From assembly GCA_005406025.1 (NCBI GenBank), contig BGZK01000135.1, positions 248,001-312,000 on the forward strand: 64,000 nt of DNA, in the 5' to 3' direction. Positions 11,151 through 23,235 of the stretch are shown in pieces. How positions within the stretch are numbered: the stretch's first letter is position 1; every line of letters begins with the position of its first letter. This DNA comes from Eumeta japonica (Eukaryota; Arthropoda; Insecta; Lepidoptera; Psychidae). The notes below the pieces were generated by a model, which saw nothing but the letters and a program-made list of their open reading frames with translations, was not told the DNA's origin and did no database searches. Both the position numbers and the translations under genes were made by a program.

Positions 11151-11765
11151 AAAGAATTTTAATCTTCTCTGCGGTAGGCATTAGCGATTTTTTGCGATCT
11201 ATTCCGACGTGAGAACGAAGTTTACCCCGTTACATCTCTCAGGGGAGATCCAACCCGAGAGCGCGACAACGAGACGCTTTGGCTGTCGAAAGCTGAAATG
11301 GAAAAACTTCAATTTCAGTAACGCGACCGCGTTTCGCTTTCCAGGCGCAAAAACCCCCACGATCACAACAAGAAACAGACACGTAATCAATGCGGTGTTA
11401 TCTCGCCGGATTTGTTTAGCGCGAGTTCAAGGGGACGGGCCGCGCGCCCTGAATAGGCCCAGCGGGGGCGCGGCGGCGGGGGCCGGGGTCGGCGCTCTCG
11501 GCGTGCGCTAAAAATAGACGGCCGTCAATGGGAGTGGCACAAGGCCGCGCGCCCGCTGCCGGCGCCCGGCGCGGCCTCCAGGTGCGCGCTCGCGGCGGCG
11601 GCCCTACGATTAATGCTCCCGTATTTACAAGGATCCGCCGCCAAGGGATGGCCTTAGACACACTCGACGCGAGTCCGAGGGCCCTCGGCGGGAGTTGAGA
11701 TTTACCTCTGCGAAAGTGTATGCGGATGCTCGTTTTATGACCCTCGCGAGCGGATTTCACGTGTG
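11150..11765. promoter_or_regulatory. Large GC/CpG-rich island
   Basis: One of the strongest composition changes in the window. The core at 11430-11610 is mostly G and C with dense CpG. It contains gattaatgctcccg at 11608-11621, a word also found in the 15988 and 32854 islands as GATTAATGC. Open frames on both strands (11209-11511 +, 11416-11760 -) overlap each other and are composition effects: they show Ala/Arg/Gly-rich strings and no domain. Best guess is a conserved regulatory element; a 5' untranslated exon is possible. Confidence 0.4.
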
Positions 11766-11924
11766 TTCCTTACGAAAGAGAACGAACTTTTAGGCAGTGC
11801 ACTTCATTATTTATGTTGTGCGTTATCAAAACGTCTCTTAAATTCCGAAATTAATTTCACAATTTTAATATTAAATAGCGACATAGCGAATCATTCATGT
11901 CACTGTATTTAAAAAAAACCACAT

Positions 11925-11988
11925 ACACATACGAACAATCACGCGCGCGCGCATAACGAACACGAGCGCGCACGCACACACACACTGC
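11925..11988. repeat. Purine-pyrimidine microsatellite (CA/CG)n
   Basis: Imperfect runs: cacatacacatacg, cgcgcgcgcgc, then gcgcgcacgcacacacacac. Alternating purine and pyrimidine throughout. Confidence 0.85.
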
Positions 11989-12315
11989 AAATATTTTACC
12001 TAAAATCCTTATTTTCAGACTATTATTTTCTACTACGTCATACTTTTTTACTAGGAATAACAGTTTTTATTTTCTTACCCGTGTTGATTATTCACATTCG
12101 AAGTTTAATGTAGTGAATTTAGCATAATCGCAACACTAAGTCGTATAAAAATTTACGGAACATATACTATTACTATTTAAATTATTTTCGTTTAAATTCG
12201 GTTTCAAAACATTTTTTGCGTTCTACCTGTAAAGGGAATAAATGCTTAGAAATATTTGAAGAAATAATCTAATATTTTTTCCGAGTCAGGAGTTAATAAT
12301 TCGTAAATTATTGCT

Positions 12316-12395
12316 AATTTAAATTAAAAAAAGTCTATCGTATAATAAATTTGAAATTTAAACTAAAAAAAGACTATCGTATAATAAATTTGAAC
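12316..12395. repeat. Two-copy 39-bp tandem duplication
   Basis: The run ctatcgtataataaatttga begins at 12335 and again at 12374, each preceded by aaactaaaaaaag or a one-base variant. The copies differ at only a few positions, so the duplication is fairly recent. Confidence 0.85.
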
Positions 12396-14084
12396 TTAAA
12401 GTACATTAATACTTTTTCGTGACAACTTGAGTGGTCTAAGTGACGAGCTGAGTAAGCATTTTCACCGAAACTTCAAAAGTTGCGAAGATCGACGCAAAGG
12501 TTTTGTGACGAAAATAAGTTAGGACTTTCTGCTGGTCCGTGTTAAGGGAAATATCCCGGATGTTTCAAAACAAAGATCGAAATGAATTATTTATAAAATA
12601 CGTTTTTTTTTTTTGATAAACAAGTATTATTATTAACCTTTGGTTTAACAAATATTTTGTTAATAAGAGATGACGATTTTTTTTAAAGGCGTGCATTAAT
12701 TTGAAATATGTTCGATTTTAAACAGTTTCGTTTCATCGAATTCGACGTGCCTCGCCTTCGGTTTATTCCTCAGCCTTTCGGTTATGGTATCTAAATATTC
12801 TGTCAAAACTGCATAAATACCACGTTAAAAGCCTTGCATTTCTTATTCCCACATTACACAAAATAATGGTATTTCTTATTTCGGATAAACAAAATTTACT
12901 TTATTTACGATAGATGCTCAATCGTGTATTATAATAAGGATTTAATGAAGTATTTATAATTTTTCCATTTAAAGAACCATCAAAAGCTGAAATATAAACC
13001 GACTTAACGGAAATATACGTAAACGACACTGGTCACGTACCTTCCGTGTTGTCACAATATTCGTTTTCTTAACATTAGAGACTCTGTTCTTATACTAATA
13101 GAGACATATTTGTTCTTTATAAAATTGTTATTTTTATGTATTTTTAAAACTACATCTAAAAAACAATTGTATAATAAATTAAACCAATTTCAAGGAAATT
13201 TATACGACTTATATTTCGATATATTTTTTAACAGATTACGTACAGTATTGATGTTCGTCGAAATAAATTTTAATGTTTAATAAATCGTTAATTTATTTTA
13301 CGGTACAAGTAATAAAAAATATTTGTATTATTATACGTAATTTAGAAATCGTAAAGTTCCTTGATGCATATTTCAATCCACATTATAAATTTAAATATTA
13401 ATTATAGTCTTATGTTATTACCACGTTAAGTTTTACTCTGCAGAAAAATATCCTATCATTCTGTTCATAAATTCAAACGAAAAACAATAATAACGAATGA
13501 ACATAAAGTTAAACCGCTCCACGGATGTATTGTTTTTGTACAGCAGACCTGTAAGTTGTGAAAATTATGCCTTATTGTGTTCCAATAACAGATTTATTGT
13601 TTCTAACATTATTTGTATTTAAAACATGAACCTTTCTCTCGTCTCGTTTGAAACGTCAGATGAAAAATAATCTTTCTTTCTTGTTTTGCTTTGGTACTGT
13701 AAAGTGGTATAGTAAAATGTGAGACATATATTCCATATACAATTTGAGCCGCTTTTCGATGTCAATAGACAGCAACTGTGCATCTTCCCTTTTGTATTCT
13801 TGAAATAGTTTCAAAAATTTTAATAGTAAAAAATAAATAAATAAAGTTTAAACGTTAAGGACATAATATTTGATTAATAATTTGCTTGAATAAATATCTA
13901 ATGTACTTTAAATTCTATTATAGTTTCTATATTCTTTATTTCTCGTACTTGATAACTGCTGCTCATGAATGACAAGAACAATACCAATGTTTACATACGC
14001 ATAGGAGGGGACAAGAGCTTTGGGCTAATTTACTTATTTAATATTCAGAGAATTTTGCAACATTCACATCACACCGATCCTGAC
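12396..14084. other. Very AT-rich DNA, nothing recognised
   Basis: A small palindrome (ttaacaaatattttgttaa) lies near 12647. No coding-like frame or repeat family was recognised. Confidence 0.5.
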
Positions 14085-14245
14085 GCTTCTCAATTTTAAT
14101 TTAGATCTTGACTACACTCAGATTCTTAACCAGTTCTCTATCCCTTTCCTGTTCGCGGTCTGGGCGTAGTCCGTTTCCGTGCCAAATGTGTTTCCGATAC
14201 TGATTCCTATTTCTATTCGGATTTAAATCATCGACACATATCCAA
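14085..14245. repeat. Degenerate hexanucleotide array
   Basis: Reading 14185-14240 in steps of six gives cgtttc, cgtgcc, aaatgt, gtttcc, gatact, gattcc, tatttc, tattcg: a decayed (GATTCC)n-type array. Similar worn arrays occur at 29335-29430, 33185-33345, 51480-51560 and 56692-56722. Confidence 0.55.
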
Positions 14246-15059
14246 TTAAGAAGTTTTTCAGGTAAAATTTACCCTAATTTTACTCACCGAATCAACGTCA
14301 AACTAAAAGTCTAATTACGACTGTTTCTGATCTTAACTTCCAGTATTCCAGAATTTCCATACAAAAATCCATTCTGAACTTGCTGCCTTAAAATTTTATA
14401 TTGTAAAATTGATAATATACGCCCTTATTAATTTTTTGTTATTATAGAAGGCTAATTTTGTTGTTTTTTTCGTTTGTATGTTCTAAATTAAATAATGGCG
14501 AAATGCTCCTGAAAATTTTGTCTCCGGTAACAGCACCTTGAGATTTTTTTTTCCTTAAAGCAAACTTTAGCTAAGAATTTGCATACGACTTTTCGTGTAA
14601 CATCAAATATCACAGCATTCTTTTAAAAACATTTCGCCAACAAAATATTGTGCTGTTGTGAAGGGTTATTTTAGAAAAAAATCAATCAACCTAAATGTAA
14701 AAATTAAAGTCCCTTACCTCATTTTCAAATATTTTATGAATCCCATGGAAATAATTCTTTTTAATTTGTTAAGGGTAAATTTTCAAAACGCTATCAGGTC
14801 ATTCCTAATTTTGTTTTATAAGTTATTTTCCATTCATATTTTTATCTAAGGGATGAATTTTCAAATATTCCTTTTTTAGTAGATGCTTACGTCGCATCAT
14901 ATTGTAAGTTATTTAACTTACATGCCGAGATTCGTGTTTCTTAATAGTTTCTGAGATATTTTAATTACTGGTATATGTTTTGTATTGAATTTGGACCTGG
15001 GAAATAGAAGCTCTGCTCTCGTCGCTTTTAGAGCCTGTGGGAGAAAGATAAATTTCCAT
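14246..15059. other. AT-rich DNA, nothing recognised
   Basis: A 63-codon frame at 14658-14849 encodes a hydrophobic low-complexity string typical of chance AT-rich translation. No repeat family identified. Confidence 0.5.
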
Positions 15060-15091
15060 TGCTTAATTCCAATTTCGATAATAAATGTTTA

Positions 15092-15190
15092 GATATTTTT
15101 GTGCCATCTGTAGCATATGACGTGGGGCGTCATTTGTTGTTGGGAATGAATAAGATAACAATGTGGTTACCTCAAAATTCTACTAAATGG
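15092..15190 (+). repeat. Fragment of dispersed repeat family C
   Basis: The run gtgccatctgtagcatatga, then gtcatttgttg, then acctcaaaattctactaaa parallels taccatctatagtttatgtc, then acctcaaaattctaccaaa, in the copy at 57567-57945. It also weakly parallels 50586-50700. Only the middle of the element is present here. It runs directly into the TATAAA microsatellite. Confidence 0.5.
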
Positions 15191-15196
15191 CGCCAT

Positions 15197-15241
15197 ATTT
15201 ATATAAATATAAATATAAATATAAATATAAATATAAATAAA
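15197..15241. repeat. (TATAAA)n microsatellite
   Basis: About seven copies of TATAAA/AAATAT in tandem. They produce an artificial Ile-Asn repeat in one frame. Confidence 0.9.
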
Positions 15242-15254
15242 TGGGTCTATCATT

Positions 15255-15460
15255 GCCCTCTTAGAGCCTCTCCATCAACTCCTTTTAAGATGACATTTAA
15301 CAAAAAGTCACTTACAAAATAAAATTTGCATTCAATGTCTTTCTTTTAAGAGGCTTTAGCCCGAACAAACGGTAAAAGAAGGACGTGCTACTCAAATCTT
15401 ATTTTAAAAGTGACTTTTAAAAATAAAAAGTTACTTTTTACGAGAGGCTTTCAGGGGTTA
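15255..15460. repeat. Fold-back repeat, family B, copy 1
   Basis: The left half (15262-15315) has ccatcaactccttttaagat and aacaaaaagtcacttac. The right half (15370-15440) has taaaagaaggacgtgctac, then ttttaaaagtgactttta. The left half is the inverse of the right-hand part of a second copy at 45285-45375, and the right half matches that copy directly. This block is therefore a head-to-head, hairpin-forming arrangement. A terminal-inverted-repeat or fold-back element is likely. Confidence 0.55.
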
Positions 15461-15829
15461 CAAATAAAATAAGTTCGGACAATGTTCTGTGATGTTTCGA
15501 TATTGATAATAATTCAATGAAAGTACTATTTACGTCTAAATGTCATATGTTTACGTTTTTTTACCGATAGCTGAAGCAAACACATTTTTCGAGATATTTC
15601 CGACACCAGTAACATTATATTATTTTTAAGCCCGTCGATATTAAAAAATTGAGAACAGAACAAATTACCTGATCGCCAAACTTTCTGTACAATTTTTCAT
15701 TAAGTATCATATTTTCTTCGAACCTCGGCATATTCCCTACATTGTCTTAAAATTACTCGTATTGGATGTTCAGTTATGCAAATAAAGCATAATAGCCAAG
15801 TACATGACGCTGTACGAACTCGGTCGAAA
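15461..15829. other. AT-rich DNA, nothing recognised
   Basis: No open frame, repeat or RNA gene seen. Confidence 0.5.
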
Positions 15830-16370
15830 GTTGCCTTCCCTAGAAGCAGATGAGGGTAAACTTGCGGTTTAGTACGTGGAGGGGCCGCGCGGGGGCGTGC
15901 GGGGAGCGCAGCTCAGTGATGGATGCCCCCGGCCAGATGACGAAGTCTCGCCGTTAACGACGCTCCCGTTTTGTCTCGCGGCGCAGTGATTAATGCTTCG
16001 CGTCCTTTTTAATTATGCGCGCCTCCTCAACGCGCCGCCGACCTTGGAGACGGCGGCGGTCGCGACAGCGACACCGAAGGTGATTTCTTCGGGGTGGATG
16101 GTAAAGTTCGCGTGCGGAGAATTCGCTTTGGTTTGGAAAACGTTCGCTTCGTTGCGACGAGACGCTTCCTAAGCGATCACGGCTTTCGGATGCCGGCCGC
16201 TGTTTTAGACGGATGCGCGACAGGAAGAGGGGAAAGAGCTTTGAAGCACACGAGCCTCATTCTGTTCTTTTGTTCGCGGCGCGCGGTGCGCGGTCGCCAC
16301 TGTGCCGCGTTCGTACGTGTAGCCGGCCACCTTTGTGCGCGGTCCCACACGCTCCGAACCTAATACCGGC
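15830..16370. promoter_or_regulatory. Large GC/CpG-rich island
   Basis: GC-rich from about 15880 to 16350 with many CpG. It contains CGTTAACGACG at 15952-15962 (also in the 46490 island), GATTAATGC at 15988-15996, and aattatgcgc at 16011. The 89-codon frame at 16094-16363 (+) has no domain I know and sits in the GC peak, so I do not call it a gene. A conserved regulatory element or unrecognised promoter is possible. Confidence 0.4.
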
Positions 16371-17484
16371 CGTTGAAGTATTTTAATCTTTTTGGTTTTT
16401 CCGCTCTCTATTACAAATTTTCATATATGCTATTAATAACAAAAGAAACGATCGGATATTCGCATGCGTTTGGATGTGTGGCCGCCCGTTTTACCTCAAA
16501 CAAAAAAAAAATACATCGTTCATCGAGATGTAAACACAATACCTTTTTACGTCGTCTCGCGCGATGTCGCTGATGTGATCGACGAGCCAACAAAGGAATG
16601 GCGTCGATAAGATCTTATTCCCGAAAGTTCAGAAAGCGTCGCCTGTTCGAAGCCTCGCCGAAGAGCGCGCCACCCACTACAGGAATTTCGTAACAGGGAT
16701 GAAGCGCAACTTTTTTTTCTTAGACATAAAATTGTCATCATATTTTCGTGATGTTGGCAAGAAGAAAAAAACGTGATTAAAAGTTCGCCGAGCGAGTTTG
16801 TCGGAAATAGGAGCGGGGCAGAGTGTAAGGTATTTGTAAGAGGCTTTGCTAGGGAGTTCAGAACAAGATAAGACCTTGTAGAAGACAAATGGGGTGGATC
16901 ATCTAGCTCGATTCACCTTGCTCTGACGCAGGAGGGGCGTCGCCAGGACGAGTGCAGAGCGACGGCGTATAGAATCTCAGAAGAGTTATCTTCCGCCTTC
17001 ATTAATTTATCTCTGATAAAAAACTTGTGCTCAAACCTTGTCCTTTGTAACGTATATAAAATGTGATATTCAGTACTGAATATTTAGAAATCTACTTTGA
17101 GGTATATAAAATATACGCAAAAAAACACTAATAAAGGTACATGTGACATTTACGCGTGGTATGGTCGAAGGGACAATGAAATGTAAAATGGCATAGTCAA
17201 ATTATGGGGATCACACGAATAAACACCTGCAAACGTATACGAGTGCATATCGTTGTTAATACTGTAAGTGTTGATTATTATTATTACATACTATTGATAG
17301 TAACGGCACAATGGCTTTGTATACTATTCTTATTTAAAATTATAAAAAAGATATAAGTTTTTGAGTTGTAATTGGAAAACTCAATACTTTTTACACAGTG
17401 TGCTGTGACGAAAATAATGTCACCTTTTTTGGGGAGTCATAAATGATTTTAAGACTTATTTTAGTTCTAATAAGTCACAATCAT
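16371..17484. other. Mixed-composition DNA, no gene recognised
   Basis: 16540-16960 is moderately GC-rich, and open frames on opposite strands overlap there (16373-16573 +, 16411-16593 -, 16547-16888 -). None shows a domain. The rest is AT-rich. Confidence 0.45.

Positions 17485-17551
<67 letters not shown>
17485..17551. repeat. (TA)n microsatellite
   Basis: A short catacatacata lead is followed by about 54 bp of uninterrupted TA dinucleotides. Its length makes it a likely polymorphic site and a place where assemblies slip. Confidence 0.95.
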
Positions 17552-17555
<4 letters not shown>

Positions 17556-17879
17556 GGATGCTACGTTTAGTTTTGTTTTTAATTCTCAAGCGATTATCCC
17601 ACTGCATAACATATGATGCTTAATAAAATTTCATCAATAAATAATTTTCAGTATTTCATCCTTTCTCTCTCTAATATCTGATTTAGGATTCACAATGTTA
17701 CATATAACGACATAATTAATATATGCATTAGTACTGGATAGCGTAGACGCATTATATTAAAGCTCAAGCTACTTTTTTTTCTTTGCATATTCACAGCCTT
17801 CCCCCCTGGCTAATTTGAGCCGCGGAATCCCACTCGCAAGCTTTTAAAAGATAAAGAAGTAATTTTTAAGCCCGACCGA

Positions 17880-18120
17880 GAATATTTTATGCTAACGAGA
17901 TGCATCGGACGCCTCGAGGTTTTAATGAGAGCTTTGGGGGCCCGCAGGTCCGCGCCCGCCCGGAGACGAGCGCGCGCGCCGCCGGCGAAACCCGGCGGAT
18001 AAAGAGCGACCTATTTCTTATACGAACGCAACGCCACGGAGCGGGTATAACGAACCGTGATGAAAGAGCTGAAATGACAGATAACGAGCCGTTATTGTGG
18101 CAGATCCGTCTAGAATCATA
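17880..18120. promoter_or_regulatory. GC/CpG-rich island
   Basis: Sharp GC peak at 17935-18000 with cgcgcgcgccgccgg. The flanking sequence returns to AT-rich within 150 bp. The 73-codon frame over it shows no domain. Confidence 0.35.
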
Positions 18121-19291
18121 AACGAAGGAATATCCCTATTATGGTCATATAACTCACTAATGAGTTGACTGATTTGTTTTTTGAAACCGTAGTGTATTAT
18201 TTAAACCAATCTGAAGTTATAGAGCTGATTTGCAACGTTTGAGGGTACTTTACGAACGAAAATTTTTTTCACCTCTTTTTAGCAACTACTTCTATGACTG
18301 TATTCTCGTTAGCACACGGAAATCGAACAATTTGCCTAAAATTGTATAGATAATTTAAATGGAGATCAATTCTCTCAGTATCAAAAAATGATTTGATGTA
18401 ATGGAGACGAAAAAATATCAAATAGTTTAAAAATCGGACCCGTCAGTCAACGACGAAACCTGTAAAAGTAACGATCACCTGTGAAAAAATACCATTAATA
18501 TAGCCTTTTTTTATTAAGTTTACAATTACAGCAAACTGTTTCCTATTGAAAATAGCTGTCTAATTCGGTGTCTTTAAATTATAATTAATGAAAAATATAA
18601 CCATAATACAAGACCGAACTTCTAATAAATAGTGGCGATTTCTAGTTGTAAGTTACAATCTGTTTCGAAGACAATGGGTTGCAATAGATGGAACTTTAAA
18701 TTTTTTTTCTTTACACTTAAAATACTATTATTATTAACGTTCATTTCTCTTTATGTTTTTTTTAGTCAAAAATTGTACAAAAGTGTAAAAAAAAGATAGA
18801 CCTTTAGAAAATTATTATAATACCATAATGCTTAACTTAATTTATTAATATACAGTGTAATATGTACATCAAGTAGAAAAAAATATAAGTTATGCATATT
18901 TCAATTTTCTAAATTTTTGATTTTTCTTTTCTAACAATTTGAAGAAAAATGTGAAATATGGGAGGCAAGGTAATAAAAAATCTGGCTGTTAAATTATAAA
19001 TTTCTTAGACAAAATGTGACGAAATTTTCAAATTTCTACCAATAATTAGGTCGAAGTTGAGCGTAATGGAACTAGATAAAATATCTGCTGAGGGGATCAA
19101 TTTGTCAAACTATCTACCTTAGTGGGTCCGGTCTGGTCTATTACCAAAATTGCTCTAAGTAACAAGAGCAGAACGAATTCTCCTACATAAAAAATATAAT
19201 ATTCTTCGTATATATTACATTTTCTACATACATACACTGTATAAATGTAGAAAATTTAATATAATCAAATGAAAATTAATATAATTAAATG
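18121..19291. other. AT-rich DNA, nothing recognised
   Basis: No supported feature. Just before the next palindrome, aatcaaatgaaaattaatat is followed by an almost identical copy, a 19-bp direct duplication at 19263-19298. Confidence 0.5.
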
Positions 19292-19340
19292 AAAATTACA
19301 TAAACAATCTGTATAATATACAGATTGTTTATGTAATTTT
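19292..19340. repeat. Perfect 24-bp inverted repeat with 1-base centre
   Basis: The arms 19292-19315 and 19317-19340 are exact reverse complements around the single A at 19316. The inner part reads acaatctgtata / tatacagattgt. A structure this perfect and this AT-rich either forms a cruciform or was made recently. Confidence 0.95.
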
Positions 19341-20430
19341 TTTAGATGTTTCATATTGAATTGTTATATATTCGTACTGTCATCCATCACCTCTTCTATT
19401 CCACATTAACATTTCATTAGACTAGCTCTGCTTACACCTACGACCCACTTATTCTCTCCTTTTGATCTTTTTTTTATAATTATTACTAATTTTATTTCAC
19501 TGTTTGCATTTTCTTTATTGGCACTTTCCAACTAGACGAAATCTGGTTAGAGTCAGTATATTCTTACGTCATAATTTTAAACATACGGAGTGCGAATATT
19601 TAAAATTATCCGGATTTCAGGCATAATGATAATAACAAAACTTCATCTTACATTAATTATTATAAACAGTGTTTATTTGCTTCAATATATCTCTAATATT
19701 TGATCTGATCATTACAAGTGTTAAAACATAACTGTTTCGGTTACAAGTAGTTATTTTTGTATATATACATGCAAAAGAAAAAAAATGCAAGTATAAGACG
19801 TGATTAAAATAATGGAATCGTACAGTGACTTCATACTGTGTTAAAATAATGCAAATCAGATGAAAGTTTTAGAAACAAAATTTCTTCTGGGGACCGCTTT
19901 TCGCAGACCGCGCCATCTTCTAATCCCGCCCGACCGGCTGCAATTTACGCTTTGCAAGAATAATGACAAAAAGTCTGTTTCCATTGTTTAAACGCTTTTG
20001 TTCGGCTCGAAATTATTTTTTTTTTCATGTTCATTCGCGCGGCAATGAGATGAGAGCCAAAAAACAGGACACGGTGTTCCCCCCCCCCCCCTGCTGTTTT
20101 CGTTTGATTCGCCTAACATTAGTTACTGTTGTTTTGGTTTTAGAGCGGTTTCGTTCTATTCATAGTTTTTTCTCTTATATTGACATACTCCGACGGGGTA
20201 TCGCGAATATTGAATAATTTATGTGTCGTATGTTCAAAATGTGAACTACGTTCTTACATATAAGTACACATTTACCCCGGAATATAGTCAATATTCCTAA
20301 ATTAATTAATTGTATATATTTTTTGTTAAACAGATGGAAAATCAGATTTAAAACACATTAATTTTTTATTTCTAAGATTTCGTTTTTAAATATTGAAACA
20401 ATGGATTTTCATTTTGAAGCACAAATTATT
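19341..20430. other. AT-rich DNA with a poly-C run
   Basis: A 12-base C run lies at about 20080-20091 and a GC-richer patch at 19885-19945. The 84-codon frame crossing the C run is not gene-like. Confidence 0.45.
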
Positions 20431-20439
20431 AATGTTAAT

Positions 20440-20495
20440 GGCTTTCTTAATAACATTGTGTTTATTATTATTATTAAGGGCTTTCTTAATAACAT
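20440..20495. repeat. Short tandem duplication with TTA run
   Basis: The word ggctttcttaataacatt occurs at 20440-20457 and again at 20478-20495, separated by an (ATT)n run. Confidence 0.8.
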
Positions 20496-22645
20496 TTTAC
20501 TGACGCTTTACGCGGATCAAAAAATAACTCGAGAACGAAATCGACAAATTCTTCTTATACATAAGCAAACCAACTTTTGATGAATCTCTTGCATTATATT
20601 ACAGACGACTTCGATAATGGTAGAAAATGCTTGGTGACTTATATATTATGATGTTACGTATAAATATATACATGCACAATTTTAAATAGCGAGCAGATAA
20701 CACTCGAAGCTTTTCCATGTAAGTGTTATTAAAAAGCTCGGTATATGGAAAAGGTGAAAGCTTTCGGAGCTGAAGTGGGCACGGGGCTGACGAAAAGGGT
20801 CGCGTCGACATTTTTTCCCATTGAAACGGGCGTGTCCCTAATATCCGACGACGAGTGTGACGTTCCCACCGTTTAGGGACAAAGTGCTGAAATGAACTAA
20901 AGGAATTTATAAATTAAAAATCTGCCAAAACACCTATGGAGTCGTAAAATAGCGGGAGCGGATGTGGAAATAGTTTAAAAGCTGCCAGCAGGTACATTTT
21001 AGATATTGTAGTATTTCTCTATGTCCATTCTTGTTTACGAAAACGCCATCATATTATTCTTTGATTACCAAAATTATGTTTTTTTTTTTTTTCAGTCCAT
21101 TAAATGCAACTATTCCGGTAAATATGCATCGTTTTTACGTAGATTGATTTATGAAGGCATGGCGATAATAATGGAGGTGTGAGGTGTAGTTGACGACGGA
21201 TCAAAATCAAATATAATTTACAAAACTGAAATTAACAACAGAGATGGACAAATAAATTATTGGAATACATTCTAATATACATTTTTGTAGAATGAGATGA
21301 AAGATAAAGAAATAAAAAACAACAATATTTGGGAACGTAAGGCGTGCAAATTACATAATCTTGATCTACTACAGCTATTTGTCTTTATGATGTAATTGTA
21401 AATTAGTTTTCACCGACGAGTCCCCAAACTGCCATTACATTGATAATTCAACAAAAATAAATTAGCGGTGTCGTGGTCATTATCTACCTCAACTTCACGT
21501 GATATTTTACACATAAGAATCACAACCATGTATTTTAATTTACCACTGTCCACCTTAGATGCATGCATCAAAATCTCTCACATCGATATATGAAGTATTG
21601 ATTTATTAACGAAACGATAACTTGGAGTTATCGTTTTAGAGTCAGAGTCGCATTGACGACTGGACTTGTAGGTTATAGAGACAATATGTAATTCTTGTTC
21701 AAAGTCTACATGTACCACATGTAACACATTGAAACGTTGTCGACTAAAGAATCTATGTAAAAAATCTAGATTTACCTATTTTTATTCATTAGTATAATGC
21801 ATTTATTTCAAAAACATAAATCTATCTGTTTTGGCATGACCAATCGAGGACAATACTCTTGTCAGGTTGGACGTATTACGAAAGCTATGTCAATTTTAAA
21901 CATTGAAACGGGGCTGTATTTAATATTTGACCATAATAATATCTAATGAATTAAATAAAGCTATGATACAAAAGCTTAAATTAGCATTGTCCCCTAATGA
22001 GAAAGGATCGCACGAGCTGGTATGAGACTGACATTAAAAAAGCACCTCCTTGGTACGTTCGTGGTACGTTAGAATACAACGAAACGTAAACAAGGTATGA
22101 AATACTGGCGGGTTATGCTAATTTTAAAGCTCAGAGGAAATTCATGTGATATATGATTTCGTTTCCCAGAAATGAATTATTGTCGTCGTATAAATCATAT
22201 TTGTCTTCGTGGGTCGCGAAAGGTACGCCGGAAGACGAATGAAAAAAAACAGAAAAAATATTTTATTTTATTTTATTCAGTAGGTAAAAATCAACCAAAA
22301 ATATTGTAAATGTCGTATAATATGAAAAAGCAACATTTTACGTTTGATATTAACCTGTAACAGCCCTATACACAAATATGGACGAAAAAAAACCAAGGCA
22401 GAATGGTTGATTGTTTGCTTTCGAAAAAGTTTTTGCAGAGTTTAGACAATCTTAACGTGTACGAAAACACTAGTAGACTCGTTGGCTGGACGCCAATGAG
22501 TACTTACGAAAAGTAAACTGCCGTAACTCGTTCTATTTAAATAACCGAATACTAGGTTTAAATAGATCAAAAGCATTTAACATATTATCAGGATTTATAT
22601 AGATCATTTAATGCGTAAATCTTTTTGATACTCGTCGCTTTCTCG
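20496..22645. other. AT-rich DNA without recognised genes
   Basis: 20740-20880 is more balanced, with a CpG cluster (gggtcgcgtcgaca and ccgacgacgag). The minus-strand frame 20599-20811 over it shows no domain. The rest is AT-rich unique-looking DNA. Confidence 0.45.
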
Positions 22646-23235
22646 GAAACCGACATTATGAGCCTTTCATTTTAATGAAATTCCCCGACCTACTTTATTC
22701 CCGACAACGTCGAGTTGGCAAAATGTCTTTTTCAAGAAAGTAATGAACCCGATGTATTCTTGTTTATTATTCGAGTCCCCGAAACGTCGGCGCTTGACCT
22801 TCCTCCAGCTTTTAAGGGTTTTAAATAAAAAGCGGGCGGCGTTTAGGGATTTCATTGGCTAAACTTGAATTGTCTCGGATGTCTTTAACGAGAAAAAAAA
22901 GTATTGCGTTGTTTTCATGGAATCACGGGATAGGATGTAATTAGAGAGATATTTTCCCCGGGCAGGAGATATTTCTTCCCCTCAAGTTTTATGTGTTCTG
23001 TTTGCGCATACAGTTATTTTGGTGGCACGACGCCAACTTCCTTGGACGCCGGGAGAGAAATGTTCCTTTCTAAGTGGAAGTCGGCGGAGCCAAGGCCGCG
23101 GCCACGGTGGTATTTCCTGTGGTTGTCATGACGAAGGAGAAATAAAGGTCGGCCGTAAACTGCGAGTCGTGTATATCGATCGGTATGATCGATCGGATCG
23201 TATTGTTCCGCTATCCTGTCCCTACCCTAGTATAA
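22646..23235. promoter_or_regulatory. GC-enriched block, possible regulatory element
   Basis: Balanced composition for nearly 600 bp: CpG-containing words (cgacaacgtcgag, aacgtcggcgc), an attttccccgggcaggag run, then a GC peak at 23030-23110. Two chance frames overlap it. The block is less peaked than the other islands but longer. Confidence 0.3.

Noticed and set aside
11209..11760. Two overlapping open frames of 100 and 114 codons on opposite strands
   Set aside because: Both sit in the GC peak, where stop codons are rare. They give Ala/Arg/Gly/Pro strings without a domain, and each is a composition shadow of the other.
16094..16363. 89-codon plus-strand frame as a possible exon
   Set aside because: Lies in a CpG island with few stops, has no recognisable domain, and no clear splice sites flank it.
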